A stretch of DNA of 64,000 nt from an uncultured Sphingopyxis sp. (GTDB lineage Bacteria > Pseudomonadota > Alphaproteobacteria > Sphingomonadales > Sphingomonadaceae), in assembly GCF_900078365.1 (NCBI RefSeq), contig NZ_LT598653.1, positions 1,054,001 through 1,118,000 on the forward strand, read 5' to 3'. Shown here piece after piece: positions 1 to 8,581 of the stretch. The notes beneath the pieces were generated by a model that was not told where the DNA came from, did not search any database, and worked only from the letters and a program-made list of their open reading frames with translations. How positions within the stretch are numbered: position 1 is the stretch's first letter; each line of letters starts with the position of its first letter. Made by a program: the position numbers and the translations under genes.

Positions 1-1384
1 CGACATCACCCTCGTCGAATCGGAGGCGATCGGCACCATCGGCGTCGGCGAGGCGACGGTGCCGCCGATCCACGAATTCAACCGCTACCTCCGGCTCGAT
101 CCGGCCGATTTCCTCCGCGCGACGCACGGCACGATCAAGCTCGGCATCGCGTTCGAGGGCTGGGGCGGGGCGGATCGCCGCTATTTTCATCCCTTCGGTT
201 ATCTCGGCATCGAAATGTCGGGCATCCATTTCCATCATTATTGGCTCAGGCACCTCGCGGCGGGCGGCGATAGCGATCACGGCCCCTATAATCTCGAGAC
301 GATGGCCGCGCGCGAGGGCCGCTTTGCGCCCGCAACCCGCCACGGCCCGGTGCATCATGCCGTCCAGTTCGACGCCGCCGCCTACGCGCGATTGCTGCGA
401 AGCTATGCCGAGGACAAGGGCGTCACGCGGATCGAGGGCAAGGTCGCCGACGTCCGCCTCGATCCCGAAGATGGCTTCATCACCGCGCTCGCGCTCGACG
501 ATGGCCGCGTCATCGACGGCGACTTCTTCATCGACTGTTCGGGCTTTCGCGGCCTCCTCATCGAAGGCGCGCTCCACACCGGCTACACCGAATGGAGCCA
601 CTGGCTGCCATGCGACAGCGCGGTCGCCATGCCGTGCGAAAGCACCGGCGACCCGTCGCCCTTTACGAGCTCGACCGCGCGCGAGGCGGGGTGGCAATGG
701 CGCATCCCGCTCCAGCACCGCACCGGCAACGGCTATGTCTATTCGAGCGCGCATCTCGGCCATGACGAGGCCGAGGCGCTGCTGCGCTCGCGCCTCCCCG
801 GCGCGCCGCTCGCCGACGCCAACCGGCTGCGTTTCGCCGCGGGGCATCGCAAGGCGATCTGGAACCGCAACTGCGTCGCGATCGGGCTCGCGGGCGGCTT
901 CATCGAACCCTTGGAATCGACCTCGATCCACCTCATCCAGACGACCATCATCCGCCTGCTGTCGCTGCTGCCGCGCGACGCGGTCGATCCGAATGTCGTC
1001 CGCCGCTTCAACCGCGACGCGCTCCACGAATATGAGGTGATACGCGATTTCGTGATCGCGCATTATGCGCTCGCGAACCGCGACGACACGCCCTTCTGGC
1101 GCGATGTCGCCGCGGCGGGCATGCCCGACAGCCTCGCCGAGCGGATCGAGGCGTTTCGCGCCACCGGCAACATTCTCTTCGAACCCGGCGATCTGTTCGG
1201 TCCGACGAACTGGTACGCGGTGCTGACGGGGCAGGGGGTGCGGCCGCAAAGCTGGCACCCGATCGCCGACGGCCTCTCCGGCGAGGAACTGGCTTCGCGC
1301 CTCGCGACGCTGCGCGGCCGCGTCGCCGAACAGCTCGCCGAGCTGCCGCCGCATGCGGAATTTCTGCGACGGCTCAATTCCTAA
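1..1384 (+). CDS. Flavin-dependent tryptophan-halogenase family protein, 5' truncated by the window edge
   Basis: The frame is open from base 2, so the N-terminal FAD-binding Rossmann segment lies outside the window; about 460 residues are visible. The protein shows the GEATVPP segment near its start, a GTIK...FEGW stretch in which the lysine would correspond to the catalytic lysine of PrnA/RebH-type halogenases, and the family motif WQWRIP followed by LQHRTGNGYVYSS. These enzymes use FADH2, oxygen and halide to halogenate indoles or other aromatics; many sphingomonad members sit beside TonB receptors and have no known substrate. Here it precedes a GntR regulator and chitin-degrading enzymes, with a cupin-like gene at 6037-7047. 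Family assignment is firm; activity on free tryptophan is not implied. It probably continues an operon from upstream, perhaps a TonB receptor that cannot be seen. Confidence 0.88.
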   Translation, partial: DITLVESEAIGTIGVGEATVPPIHEFNRYLRLDPADFLRATHGTIKLGIAFEGWGGADRRYFHPFGYLGIEMSGIHFHHYWLRHLAAGGDSDHGPYNLETMAAREGRFAPATRHGPVHHAVQFDAAAYARLLRSYAEDKGVTRIEGKVADVRLDPEDGFITALALDDGRVIDGDFFIDCSGFRGLLIEGALHTGYTEWSHWLPCDSAVAMPCESTGDPSPFTSSTAREAGWQWRIPLQHRTGNGYVYSSAHLGHDEAEALLRSRLPGAPLADANRLRFAAGHRKAIWNRNCVAIGLAGGFIEPLESTSIHLIQTTIIRLLSLLPRDAVDPNVVRRFNRDALHEYEVIRDFVIAHYALANRDDTPFWRDVAAAGMPDSLAERIEAFRATGNILFEPGDLFGPTNWYAVLTGQGVRPQSWHPIADGLSGEELASRLATLRGRVAEQLAELPPHAEFLRRLNS

Positions 1385-1388
1385 CGCT

Positions 1389-1466
1389 CGTCATCCCGGC
1401 GAAGGCCGGGATCTCGCCGGTGTATCATGACGCGAGGCCGAGATCCCGGCCTTCGCCGGGATGACG
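1389..1466. repeat. Extragenic long inverted repeat, 28-bp perfect arms
   Basis: Positions 1389-1416 are the exact reverse complement of 1439-1466; each arm carries the core CATCCCGGCGAAGGCCGGGAT, itself a small palindrome. It lies between the convergent halogenase and GntR genes and could act as a bidirectional transcription end. An almost identical 78-bp element occurs at 46940-47017. Confidence 0.85.
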
Positions 1467-1478
1467 GTTGAAGTTGGG

Positions 1479-2216
1479 CTACCCGTTCAGCTCCGCTACG
1501 ACATCATACGCATCACCCCGATAGAAGCTCTGCGTGAACTCGGCAGTGCGCCCGTCGGCCAGAAAGCCACGCCGCTCGATGAACAGCCCCGGCGTCCCCG
1601 GCTCGATCTCCAGCATCTCGGCCTGCTCGGCCGTCGCCGCGATCGCGCGAAGCCGCTGCAGCGCGCGGACGGGCAGATGTCCCGCCGCTTCCAGCGCCTC
1701 GTAGAGCGACGCGCCCACCGCCTCGACCGACGGCAGGCAATAGGCCGGGATCGTCGCATATTCGAGCGCCATCGAAATGTCGTCGGCATAGCGGATGCGG
1801 TGGAAGCGATAGACGAGCGACCCCGGCGACAGGCCGAGCGACAGCGCCTCCTCCGGCGTTACCGCGCCCGCGGTCTTGCTCACCCATTTGCTGTGCGGCT
1901 TGCGCCCGCGAGAGGCCATGTCCTCCGAAAAGGAGGTGAGCTTGGAAAAACTCTTTTCGACGCGCGGGCGGGTGACGAAGGTCCCGGCGCCGCGGCGGCG
2001 CGTGACGATGCCGTCGGCGACCAGCCCGTCGATCGCCTTGCGCACCGTGATGCGCGACACGTCGAATTCCTCGGCCAGGTCGCGCTCGGTCGGGATCGCT
2101 TCCTCGGCCTTCACGACCTGTCCCTCGATCGCGTCGCGCAGGATTTTCTGCAGTTGCAGGTAAAGCGGTGTCGGATCGTCCTTCTGGAGCGGACCCACGC
2201 GTTCGATCAGTGACAA
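1479..2216 (-). CDS. GntR family (HutC/NagR-like) transcriptional regulator
   Basis: 245 residues. Residues about 12-75 form the GntR winged helix-turn-helix (PLYLQLQKILRDAI, then PTERDLAEEFDVSRITVRKAI and an RRRGAGTFV wing). Residues about 95-240 form a UTRA ligand-binding domain as in HutC, PhnF and NagR/YvoA. The start is a TTG at 2216 with GGAG eight bases upstream. The gene runs in the same direction as the chitinase-like gene, whose stop is 100 bp upstream. UTRA-type GntR regulators of GlcNAc use respond to amino-sugar phosphates, and the GH18 and GH20 neighbours make an N-acetylglucosamine regulon the best guess. The 100-bp spacer holds ATTGGTAT (about 2291-2298), which resembles half of a NagR/NagQ-type site, but I see no convincing second half. 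The effector is inferred from context only. Confidence 0.85.
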   Translation of the reverse strand: MSLIERVGPLQKDDPTPLYLQLQKILRDAIEGQVVKAEEAIPTERDLAEEFDVSRITVRKAIDGLVADGIVTRRRGAGTFVTRPRVEKSFSKLTSFSEDMASRGRKPHSKWVSKTAGAVTPEEALSLGLSPGSLVYRFHRIRYADDISMALEYATIPAYCLPSVEAVGASLYEALEAAGHLPVRALQRLRAIAATAEQAEMLEIEPGTPGLFIERRGFLADGRTAEFTQSFYRGDAYDVVAELNG

Positions 2217-2316
2217 GGACGATGCTCCACCTGGTTGCCCGGCGCGCCGGTCGGATAGGACCAGCGCCGGATTCCCATGTGTTGCATTGGTATCGTTCCG
2301 TCAACCTTGTTGCGAC

Positions 2317-3360
2317 TTATTCGCGCGAAAGCCCGCGTTTGATCGCCTTCGTCAGCGCGTGGTCGGGGCTGTCCTGCGACAATTCCCACACCATTATGCC
2401 GCCCGCCTTTTCGGCCGCGAGCCGCGCCTTCTTTTCGATCGTCGCGGGGCTATTGTGGGTGATATAGCGGCATCCCGCGCACAGCGCGCCGATCACATCG
2501 GCTTTGGTCGCATTTAGGCCATGCGCGGCGGCGAGGTCGCGATAGGACCAATTCGCCTTCGCGCCGCTGAAGCCATAGCCGTAAAAGGGCACGCCGAGGA
2601 TGAGCCGCTCGCGCGCGACGCCGCGCGCCAGCCACAGGTCGAGATCGCGTGCGGCCATGGCATAGCTGCTATGCTCGGCGCCCGCTTCGCCCCAGCTCGG
2701 CCCGATCGCGTCATAGGACATGACGTTGACCAGGTCGAAATAGGGGATCGAACCTACCGGGATCATCCCGCCTTCATAGGACGCGGTGGCGCAGGTCAGC
2801 AGCTTGCCGCGCGCCTTCATCGCCTCCGACAGCGCCGCGATGAAGGGCGTATAGTCGCCCGCGCGGTCGATTTCGGTGAGCAGCGTCCCCTCGATGTCGA
2901 TATCGACCCCGTCGAGGCCCAGCGAATCGGCAAGATCGGCCAGCGCCGCGACCGTCGCCGCGCGCCGCTCGGGCGCGAGCAGCGCCTTCCAGTCGCCCGA
3001 ACAGCCGGGGATCACGCCGCCCGCGGTCGAGATCAGCACCTTCGCCCCGCTCGCCTGCAGCCGCGCGACCGTGCCGCGCAGCGCCTCGACCGACAGGTTG
3101 GCGCCCGTCTCGCCCTCCATGCACGTCATCTTCCCCCGATCGACGAAGCGCCCGGCGGCATCGGGGTTGGCAAAGGAGAGGTTGAAATGGGTGAAGGCCG
3201 CGAGGTCGGTGCGCGCGATCGACAGCTCGAGCCCCTTGAACGCCGCGAGATAGCCGACCACAACGGGCCGCCGCTCCTCGGCGCGGACGGGCAGCGACAA
3301 TACTAATATAAAACCAATCAGGATCGACGCGATGAAGCGAAAAGCGCGAATATTCGTCAT
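2317..3360 (-). CDS. Secreted GH18 family chitinase-like glycosidase
   Basis: 347 residues from the ATG at 3360. An N-terminal signal peptide ends near residue 27 (VRAEE). The GH18 signature DxxDxDxE is complete as LDGVDIDIEGT, with D150, D153, D155 and the proton donor E157; upstream strands GYLAAFK and ISTAGG fit the TIM barrel. GH18 enzymes cleave chitin, chitooligosaccharides or the chitobiose core of glycans by a substrate-assisted retaining mechanism. An in-frame ATG at 3378 is also possible, but the one chosen has GGGGA about ten bases upstream and gives a cleaner signal peptide. It is divergent from the GH20 hexosaminidase across about 100 bp, so the two probably share regulation: GH18 making oligomers that GH20 trims to GlcNAc. 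It could also be an ENGase-type enzyme. Confidence 0.88.
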   Translation of the reverse strand: MTNIRAFRFIASILIGFILVLSLPVRAEERRPVVVGYLAAFKGLELSIARTDLAAFTHFNLSFANPDAAGRFVDRGKMTCMEGETGANLSVEALRGTVARLQASGAKVLISTAGGVIPGCSGDWKALLAPERRAATVAALADLADSLGLDGVDIDIEGTLLTEIDRAGDYTPFIAALSEAMKARGKLLTCATASYEGGMIPVGSIPYFDLVNVMSYDAIGPSWGEAGAEHSSYAMAARDLDLWLARGVARERLILGVPFYGYGFSGAKANWSYRDLAAAHGLNATKADVIGALCAGCRYITHNSPATIEKKARLAAEKAGGIMVWELSQDSPDHALTKAIKRGLSRE

Positions 3361-3422
3361 TTTATCAATTTCCCCCATGATTCCGCCCGATCCGAAAGGC
3401 GTTGACCCGCTCGCGACTACAT

Positions 3423-3444
3423 GACAAATTAGATACAAATTGTC
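3423..3444. promoter_or_regulatory. Imperfect dyad in the GH18/GH20 divergent promoter region
   Basis: GACAAATT, six spacer bases, then AAATTGTC: the arms match as inverted repeats at seven of eight positions. It is flanked by a wider inverted repeat, CCCGCTCG at 3406-3413 and CGAGCGGG at 3444-3451. It sits in an AT-rich patch between two divergent hydrolase genes, a natural place for a shared operator. Binding by the nearby GntR regulator is a guess. Confidence 0.35.
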
Positions 3445-3460
3445 GAGCGGGAGAAAATGG

Positions 3461-6019
3461 ATGCGGACTGCGGGGTGGATCACGATAGCGATGATGGCGC
3501 TCGCCGCGCCGCAGGCGCTGGCGGCCGAAACGGGATCGCAAGCGTCGCTCGACCGCCTCGCCGACACGCTCGGCTACCGCCTCACGATGGTCGACAATGG
3601 CCCGGCGTGCCCGGCGGGGATCGAAGGCTGTTTCCTCACGACGATCACGCTGACCGTGCCCGAAACATTGCCCGCCGACATGCCGACCAAGGGGCTCGCG
3701 CTCTATTTCAGCTTCGTCAACCGGCTGCCGCTCGTCGAGAGCGACATCTTCGCGCACCGGCTGATCAACGGCGATGTCCAGCAATTGACGCTCAAACCCG
3801 GCGCGACGCTGCGCCCCGGCGCGAAGCATGAGATCAAACTCTGGGGCGTCGGCTCGAATTTCTCGAAGGCGTTCGGCATGCCCAACGCCTATCTCGTCGC
3901 CGATGGGCTCGAACCGCGCACGATCGCCGCGACGCGTCCCGTGATCGACCCCGAAACGGGCCTCGAAACCTTGCCCTTCGTGGCGCCGATGACCGATGAG
4001 GCGAAGCTCGCGACCAAGAGCGAGGCCGACAAGACGCGCTGGCTGACCGCCGAGCGCGCCTTCGACCTCCAGGCCGCCCGGCGCGCGCCCGAAGCCACCG
4101 GCGTCGTGATCCTGCCCAAGCCCGCCAAGGCGGTGCAGGGCAAGGGCAAGCCGGTCGACCTGACCCGCGGCGTCGCGCTCACCTTGAACGGGGTCGAACG
4201 CAGCGCGATCGCACCCGCGCTCGCGGCGCTCGGCGCCCCCGAAGGCGCGCTGCCGCTGACGATCCGCATCGATCGCGCCGCCGCGGCGAAGCCCGAATCC
4301 TATATCCTCGACGCCAAGGCATCGGGCATCGCGATCACCGCGCACGACGCCGCGGGCGCGAGCCATGCCTTGCGCTCGCTCGCGCAGCAGGCGGCATTCG
4401 AAAAGGGCAGGCTGACCCCGCTCCATGTCGAGGATGCCCCCGAATATGGCTTCCGCGGCCTCCACATCGACCTCGGGCGCAATTTCCACAGCCGCGACGA
4501 AATCCTGAAGCTCGTCGAGGCGATGGCGACCTACAAGCTCAACAAGCTCCACCTTCACCTCGCCGACGACGAGGGCTGGCGCATCGAAATTCCGGCGCTC
4601 CCCGAACTCGCCGAGATCGGTTCGAAACGCTGCCACGATCCGTCCGAGCGGACCTGCATACTGCCGCAACTCGGCGCCGGGCCCGACGGCACCGGCAGCG
4701 TCAACGGCTATCTGACGGCGGCCGACTATGTCACGATCGTTCAGGCTGCGGCGGCGCGCCAGATCGAGGTGATCCCTTCAATCGACATGCCCGGCCACAG
4801 CCGCGCCGCGATTCTGGCGATGGAGGTGCGCCACGCGCGCCTGACCGCCGCGGGCAAACAGGCCGAGGCCGACGAATATCGCCTGATCGACCCCGCCGAC
4901 ACGACCGAATATCGCAGCATCCAGAACTACGACGACAATACGCTCAACGTCTGCATTCCCTCGACCTATCGCTTCGTCGATACCATCGTCGATGCGCTCG
5001 CCGCGATGCACAGCCAAGCGGGCGTGCCGCTGAAAACCTTCCACCTCGGCGCCGACGAAACCGCGGGCGCGTGGGTCAAATCGCCCGCGTGCCAGGCGAT
5101 GATCGCCGAAAATGGCGGCGATGCGGGCAAGCTGACCCCGCGCTTCATCGAGCGCGTGACCGCGAGCCTCGCGGCGAAAGGCCTGCGCACCGGCGGCTGG
5201 AGCGACGGCATGGGGCATACCGAAACCGCGGCCATGCCCAAGGCGCCGCATCTGGTGCAGACCAACATCTGGGGCGTGCTCCACAGCGGTGCGATCCGCG
5301 AGGCGCACGACCAGATGAACCGCGGCTGGGATACGGTGTTGTCGATCCCCGACCTCGGCTATTTCGACATGCCCTATGCACCGCATCCCGAAGAGGGCGG
5401 CTACGACTGGGCCTCGCGCGGCGTCGATCCCTGGCAGGTCTTCGGCTTCATGCCAGATAATCTGCCCGCCAACGCCGCGACGATCCGCAACATCCGTGCC
5501 GAGGGCAAGCCGATCGAGGACAAGCCGGTCCTTGAACCCGGCCATCGCGTCGCAGGGCTACAGGCGCAGCTGTGGAGCGAGACGATCCGCACCGATGCGC
5601 AGGTCGATTATATGCTCTTCCCGCGCCTTCTCGCGCTCGCCGAGCGCGCCTGGGCGCCCGCGCCCTGGACCCCGCCCTATCAGGCGGGCGTCAGCTACGA
5701 ATGGGGCGACAGCCGCGTCGACGCCGCAAAGCTCAAGGCGGGCTGGCAGGATTTCGCCGGGCGCGTCGCGGCGCAATGGCCGACGCTCGGAAGGATCGGC
5801 GTCGCCTACCGCGTCGCGCCGCCGGGCGCGCGGATCGCGAACGGCAAGCTCGAGGCGAACAGCATGTTCCCCGGCACCGCGATCGAATATCGGGTCGAGG
5901 GCGGCGCGTGGACGCGCTATGCCGGGCCGGTCGCGGTCGGCGGCGCGGTGGATCTGCGCAGCCGCTCGGCCGACGGCAAGCGCGCCAGCCGGACGGTGCG
6001 GGTCGAACCCGCCCGCTAA
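3461..6019 (+). CDS. GH20 beta-N-acetylhexosaminidase, secreted, multidomain
   Basis: 852 residues from the ATG at 3461, which has GGGAGA just upstream; a TTG 21 bases earlier is less likely. A signal peptide ends near residue 22 (LAAETG). In order: N-terminal carbohydrate-binding domain (CHB_HEX type, about residues 30-170), GH20b-like domain (about 200-325), the catalytic TIM barrel (about 330-750), and a C-terminal Ig-like CHB_HEX_C domain (about 780-850). The catalytic D-E pair is D532-E533 in FHLGADETAG. The architecture matches Serratia chitobiase, which removes terminal GlcNAc from chitooligosaccharides in the periplasm. It is followed after 17 bases by the cupin-like gene, so the two are probably cotranscribed. 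Confidence 0.93.
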   Translation: MRTAGWITIAMMALAAPQALAAETGSQASLDRLADTLGYRLTMVDNGPACPAGIEGCFLTTITLTVPETLPADMPTKGLALYFSFVNRLPLVESDIFAHRLINGDVQQLTLKPGATLRPGAKHEIKLWGVGSNFSKAFGMPNAYLVADGLEPRTIAATRPVIDPETGLETLPFVAPMTDEAKLATKSEADKTRWLTAERAFDLQAARRAPEATGVVILPKPAKAVQGKGKPVDLTRGVALTLNGVERSAIAPALAALGAPEGALPLTIRIDRAAAAKPESYILDAKASGIAITAHDAAGASHALRSLAQQAAFEKGRLTPLHVEDAPEYGFRGLHIDLGRNFHSRDEILKLVEAMATYKLNKLHLHLADDEGWRIEIPALPELAEIGSKRCHDPSERTCILPQLGAGPDGTGSVNGYLTAADYVTIVQAAAARQIEVIPSIDMPGHSRAAILAMEVRHARLTAAGKQAEADEYRLIDPADTTEYRSIQNYDDNTLNVCIPSTYRFVDTIVDALAAMHSQAGVPLKTFHLGADETAGAWVKSPACQAMIAENGGDAGKLTPRFIERVTASLAAKGLRTGGWSDGMGHTETAAMPKAPHLVQTNIWGVLHSGAIREAHDQMNRGWDTVLSIPDLGYFDMPYAPHPEEGGYDWASRGVDPWQVFGFMPDNLPANAATIRNIRAEGKPIEDKPVLEPGHRVAGLQAQLWSETIRTDAQVDYMLFPRLLALAERAWAPAPWTPPYQAGVSYEWGDSRVDAAKLKAGWQDFAGRVAAQWPTLGRIGVAYRVAPPGARIANGKLEANSMFPGTAIEYRVEGGAWTRYAGPVAVGGAVDLRSRSADGKRASRTVRVEPAR

Positions 6020-6036
6020 GGGGCAGGGGAGACGGA

Positions 6037-7047
6037 GTGAGCGGAACATTGGAGGAAATTGCCGGCAGCGACCACGCCGCGATCGCGCGCGCGGTCGCGG
6101 CGGCCGACCAGCCCGCCATCCTTCGTGGCATCGCGGCCGACTGGCCCGCGGTCGCCGCGGCGCGCGCGGGCGACGAAGCCATCGCCGCCTATCTCGCCGC
6201 GCGCGACAATGGCAAGCCGCTGACCGTGCTCGTCGGTCCGCCCGAAACCGGCGGGCGCTATTTCTACACCGACGATATGCGCGGGGTGAATTTCCGCAGC
6301 GAAAAGATGCCGATGGCGGCGCTCGTCGAGCAGTTGCTGGCGCTGCGCGGCACCGCCGACGCGCCGAGCCTCTACGCCGGATCGACCCCGACCCCCGAAA
6401 GCGTCGCGAGCTTCGCCGCCGAAAACCCGCTCACCGTCGATACCGGCGTCGATCCCCGCATCTGGGTCGGCAACGCCAGCCGCATCGCGCCGCATTACGA
6501 TATGGCGGCGAATATCGCCGTGGTCGTTGCGGGGCGCAGGCGTTTCACCCTCTTCCCGCCCGAGCAGATCGCGAACCTCTATGTCGGCCCGGTCGAGCGC
6601 ACGATCGCGGGCCAGCCGACGAGCATGGTCGACCCCGACCATCCCGATCATGCGCGCTACCCGCTCTATGCCAAGGCGGAGCGCCACAAGCTGGTCGTCG
6701 AACTCGCTCCCGGCGACGCGATCTACATGCCGCCGATGTGGTGGCACCATGTCCGCAGCGAAGGCGCGCTGAACGTCCTCGTCAACTATTGGTTCGGTCA
6801 GCGGCAGGACCGTTTCCCCTTCGCCGCGCTGATGCTCGCGATGCACTCGATCCGCGAACTTCCGGGCGCGGAGCGCGCCGCGTGGAAAAGCTGGTTCGAC
6901 CATTATGTCTTCGGTGAGGGGGCGACGCACGCGGTCGATCATCTTCCGCCACACGCACAAGGCGTGCTCGGCCCGCCGTCGCCGCAGCGCGACCGGATGA
7001 TCATCGACTATGTCGTCGGCTTCTGCCGCAGCGGCGGCAGCGGTTAG
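6037..7047 (+). CDS. Cupin-like (Cupin_8/JmjC-type) domain protein
   Basis: 336 residues from a GTG at 6037, 17 bases after the GH20 stop, with GGAGACGGA upstream. The fold markers are those of the Cupin_8/JmjC superfamily: a jellyroll with HYD (SRIAPHYDMAAN) giving the first metal-ligand pair, a conserved FTLFPPEQIANLY strand, and GDAIYMPPMWWHHV with the distal histidine. Such proteins are Fe(II)/2-oxoglutarate oxygenases or non-catalytic relatives. In sphingomonads, cupin-like genes recur with tryptophan-halogenase-like and TonB receptor genes in glycan loci, and a halogenase lies about 4.6 kb upstream on the same strand. The substrate is unknown; context suggests a role tied to amino-sugar polymer use. 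Confidence 0.8.
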   Translation: MSGTLEEIAGSDHAAIARAVAAADQPAILRGIAADWPAVAAARAGDEAIAAYLAARDNGKPLTVLVGPPETGGRYFYTDDMRGVNFRSEKMPMAALVEQLLALRGTADAPSLYAGSTPTPESVASFAAENPLTVDTGVDPRIWVGNASRIAPHYDMAANIAVVVAGRRRFTLFPPEQIANLYVGPVERTIAGQPTSMVDPDHPDHARYPLYAKAERHKLVVELAPGDAIYMPPMWWHHVRSEGALNVLVNYWFGQRQDRFPFAALMLAMHSIRELPGAERAAWKSWFDHYVFGEGATHAVDHLPPHAQGVLGPPSPQRDRMIIDYVVGFCRSGGSG

Positions 7048-7066
7048 AGAAAACGCCCAATCTCAC

Positions 7067-7094
7067 CGTCATCCGGCCTTCGCCGGGTTGACGG
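7067..7094. repeat. Short extragenic palindrome
   Basis: CGTCATCCGGCCTTCGCCGG followed by GTTGACGG is a degenerate copy of the CATCCCGGC..GCCGGGATG palindrome family. It lies between the convergent cupin-like and PhyH-like genes and may help end transcription. Confidence 0.65.
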
Positions 7095-7121
7095 ATAGGA
7101 ATGGCGTCGACTTCGTCCGGG

Positions 7122-7811
7122 CTAGGCCGCCTTCATCCATACGACGAGCGCGAAGCGCGTCGCCTTCGCCGGCAAGGTGCGATGCGGCGTAAACCGGTCG
7201 AGGAACAGCGCCGTCCCCGCCGGGCACTCGGGCTGCACCCGCGGCAATCCCGCGAGCCGCCATTCGGGAATCTCGAACCCTTCGTCACCCGCGCTCGCGA
7301 GCGGCGCGGGCTGGCGCCCCGCCGCGATCTCGAGCCCGCCGCTCGCCGGTCCGGCATCGCTCAGCGGGATCCACGCGGTCACGACAACCTTGCCGCACCC
7401 CGTCCCGTCGTCGCGCGCGACGTCGCTGTGCCACGCGTGGCGATGCTCGGGAAAGCAAGCGATGCTCGCGCGCACGCGGACGATCCTGCCCGCCAACGCG
7501 CGGCTGCCGAGCTGTTCGGCGGTTTCGACCAGCCGCGGATCGTTTGCGAGCGCCTGCAGCCGTTCGCCGCGATGCGCGTCGGTGCAGACGGCAACGCGCA
7601 GCAGGTTCGCGATGCTGCGCTCGTGCGCGTAAACGCGGTCGATCCGCTCGGCCAACGGCGCGTCAGGACAGCTCTGCCCGAACGGCAGGTAAAGCGCCCG
7701 TGCCACCCGGTCGATATGTTCGGTGATGTCGTCCGCCGCCGCGTGGACCAGCCCGGGGTCGAACAGCGGCACCGCCGCATAACCCTTCTCGGCGAAGAGC
7801 GCCGCGCTCAT
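7122..7811 (-). CDS. PhyH-like Fe(II)/2-oxoglutarate-dependent oxygenase at the end of the cobalamin operon
   Basis: 229 residues. It has the 2-His-1-carboxylate facial triad expected of phytanoyl-CoA dioxygenase-like enzymes: H128-x-D130 (AWHSDVARDD) and H210 (DRFTPHRTLP), with R219 placed to bind 2-oxoglutarate; GTALFLDRFTPH is the typical second-ligand strand. No signal peptide is seen, so it should be cytoplasmic. Its ATG overlaps the btuD stop by four bases, making it the last gene of the riboswitch-led operon. Function is unknown. It could modify a corrinoid, a lower-ligand base or a B12-dependent pathway substrate, or be a passenger. The operon position is seen directly; a B12 link is inference. 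Confidence 0.72.
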   Translation of the reverse strand: MSAALFAEKGYAAVPLFDPGLVHAAADDITEHIDRVARALYLPFGQSCPDAPLAERIDRVYAHERSIANLLRVAVCTDAHRGERLQALANDPRLVETAEQLGSRALAGRIVRVRASIACFPEHRHAWHSDVARDDGTGCGKVVVTAWIPLSDAGPASGGLEIAAGRQPAPLASAGDEGFEIPEWRLAGLPRVQPECPAGTALFLDRFTPHRTLPAKATRFALVVWMKAA

Positions 7812-8581
7812 CGCGCGCGCCCGAAGGTCGTGATCGTCGGCCATTCGCCGCCGGTCTCTACGCGCGCATCGATGCCATAGACCGCGCGCAGCCGCTCGGC
7901 GGTCAGCACCTCGGCAGGCGTCCCGTCGGCGACGATCCGCCCTTGATCGATCAGCAGCAGCCGGTCGCAATAGCGCGCCGCCATCGTCAGATCGTGCAGC
8001 ACCGCGATGACGAGCCCGCCGCCGTCCGCCTCGGCGCGCAGCAACTCCATCACGTCGATCTGGTGCCCCGGGTCGAGGCTCGCGAGCGGCTCGTCGGCGA
8101 TCAGCGCCGGGGCTTCGACCGCCAGCGCGCGCGCGAACAACACCCGCGCGCGCTCGCCGCCCGACAGCTCGGTCGCGATCCGGTCGCGCAGTTCGAGCAC
8201 GTCAGCGCGGTCCATCGCGCGCGCGATCGCGGCGCTGTCGGCTTCCGAAATCCGCGACATCGGGGCAAGGTGCGGCAGCCGCCCCAGCCCGACGAGCCGC
8301 TCGACCGTCAGCGGCCAGTGCAAGGTCTGCCCCTGCGGCACATAGGCGATCCGCCGCGCAAGGTCACCGCGCGGCGTCCCCGCCGCATCGACCCCGTCGA
8401 TCTCGACCCTGCCGCTCGCGGCCACCAGCGCGAGCATCGCGCGCGCCAGCGTCGACTTGCCCGCGCCATTGGGCCCGACGATCCCGGTCAGTGTGCCCGC
8501 GCCGAACGCGGCGCTGACATCGTGGACCACCGTGCGGCGGCCGAGCGTCACGCCGACATGATCGAGGATAAGGCTCACCAT
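7808..8581 (-). CDS. btuD: ABC transporter ATPase for vitamin B12/corrinoids (BtuD-type)
   Basis: 257 residues. Walker A is GPNGAGKST, the signature LSGGERARV, and Walker B ALIADEP followed by the H-loop VLHD. The spacing is that of FecE/BtuD-type ATPases that energise vitamin B12, heme or siderophore import. The ATG at 8581 overlaps the end of btuC (stop at 8575-8577), so the two are translationally coupled. The cobalamin riboswitch, BtuB receptor and cobO in the same operon support corrinoid as substrate over iron-siderophore. Confidence 0.9.
   Translation of the reverse strand: MVSLILDHVGVTLGRRTVVHDVSAAFGAGTLTGIVGPNGAGKSTLARAMLALVAASGRVEIDGVDAAGTPRGDLARRIAYVPQGQTLHWPLTVERLVGLGRLPHLAPMSRISEADSAAIARAMDRADVLELRDRIATELSGGERARVLFARALAVEAPALIADEPLASLDPGHQIDVMELLRAEADGGGLVIAVLHDLTMAARYCDRLLLIDQGRIVADGTPAEVLTAERLRAVYGIDARVETGGEWPTITTFGRAR

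Noticed and set aside
4778..5545. Long open frames antisense to the hexosaminidase and to most other genes
   Set aside because: High GC with strong third-position bias gives long antisense open frames; their translations are arginine- or alanine-rich without motifs, while the sense frames have clear catalytic residues.
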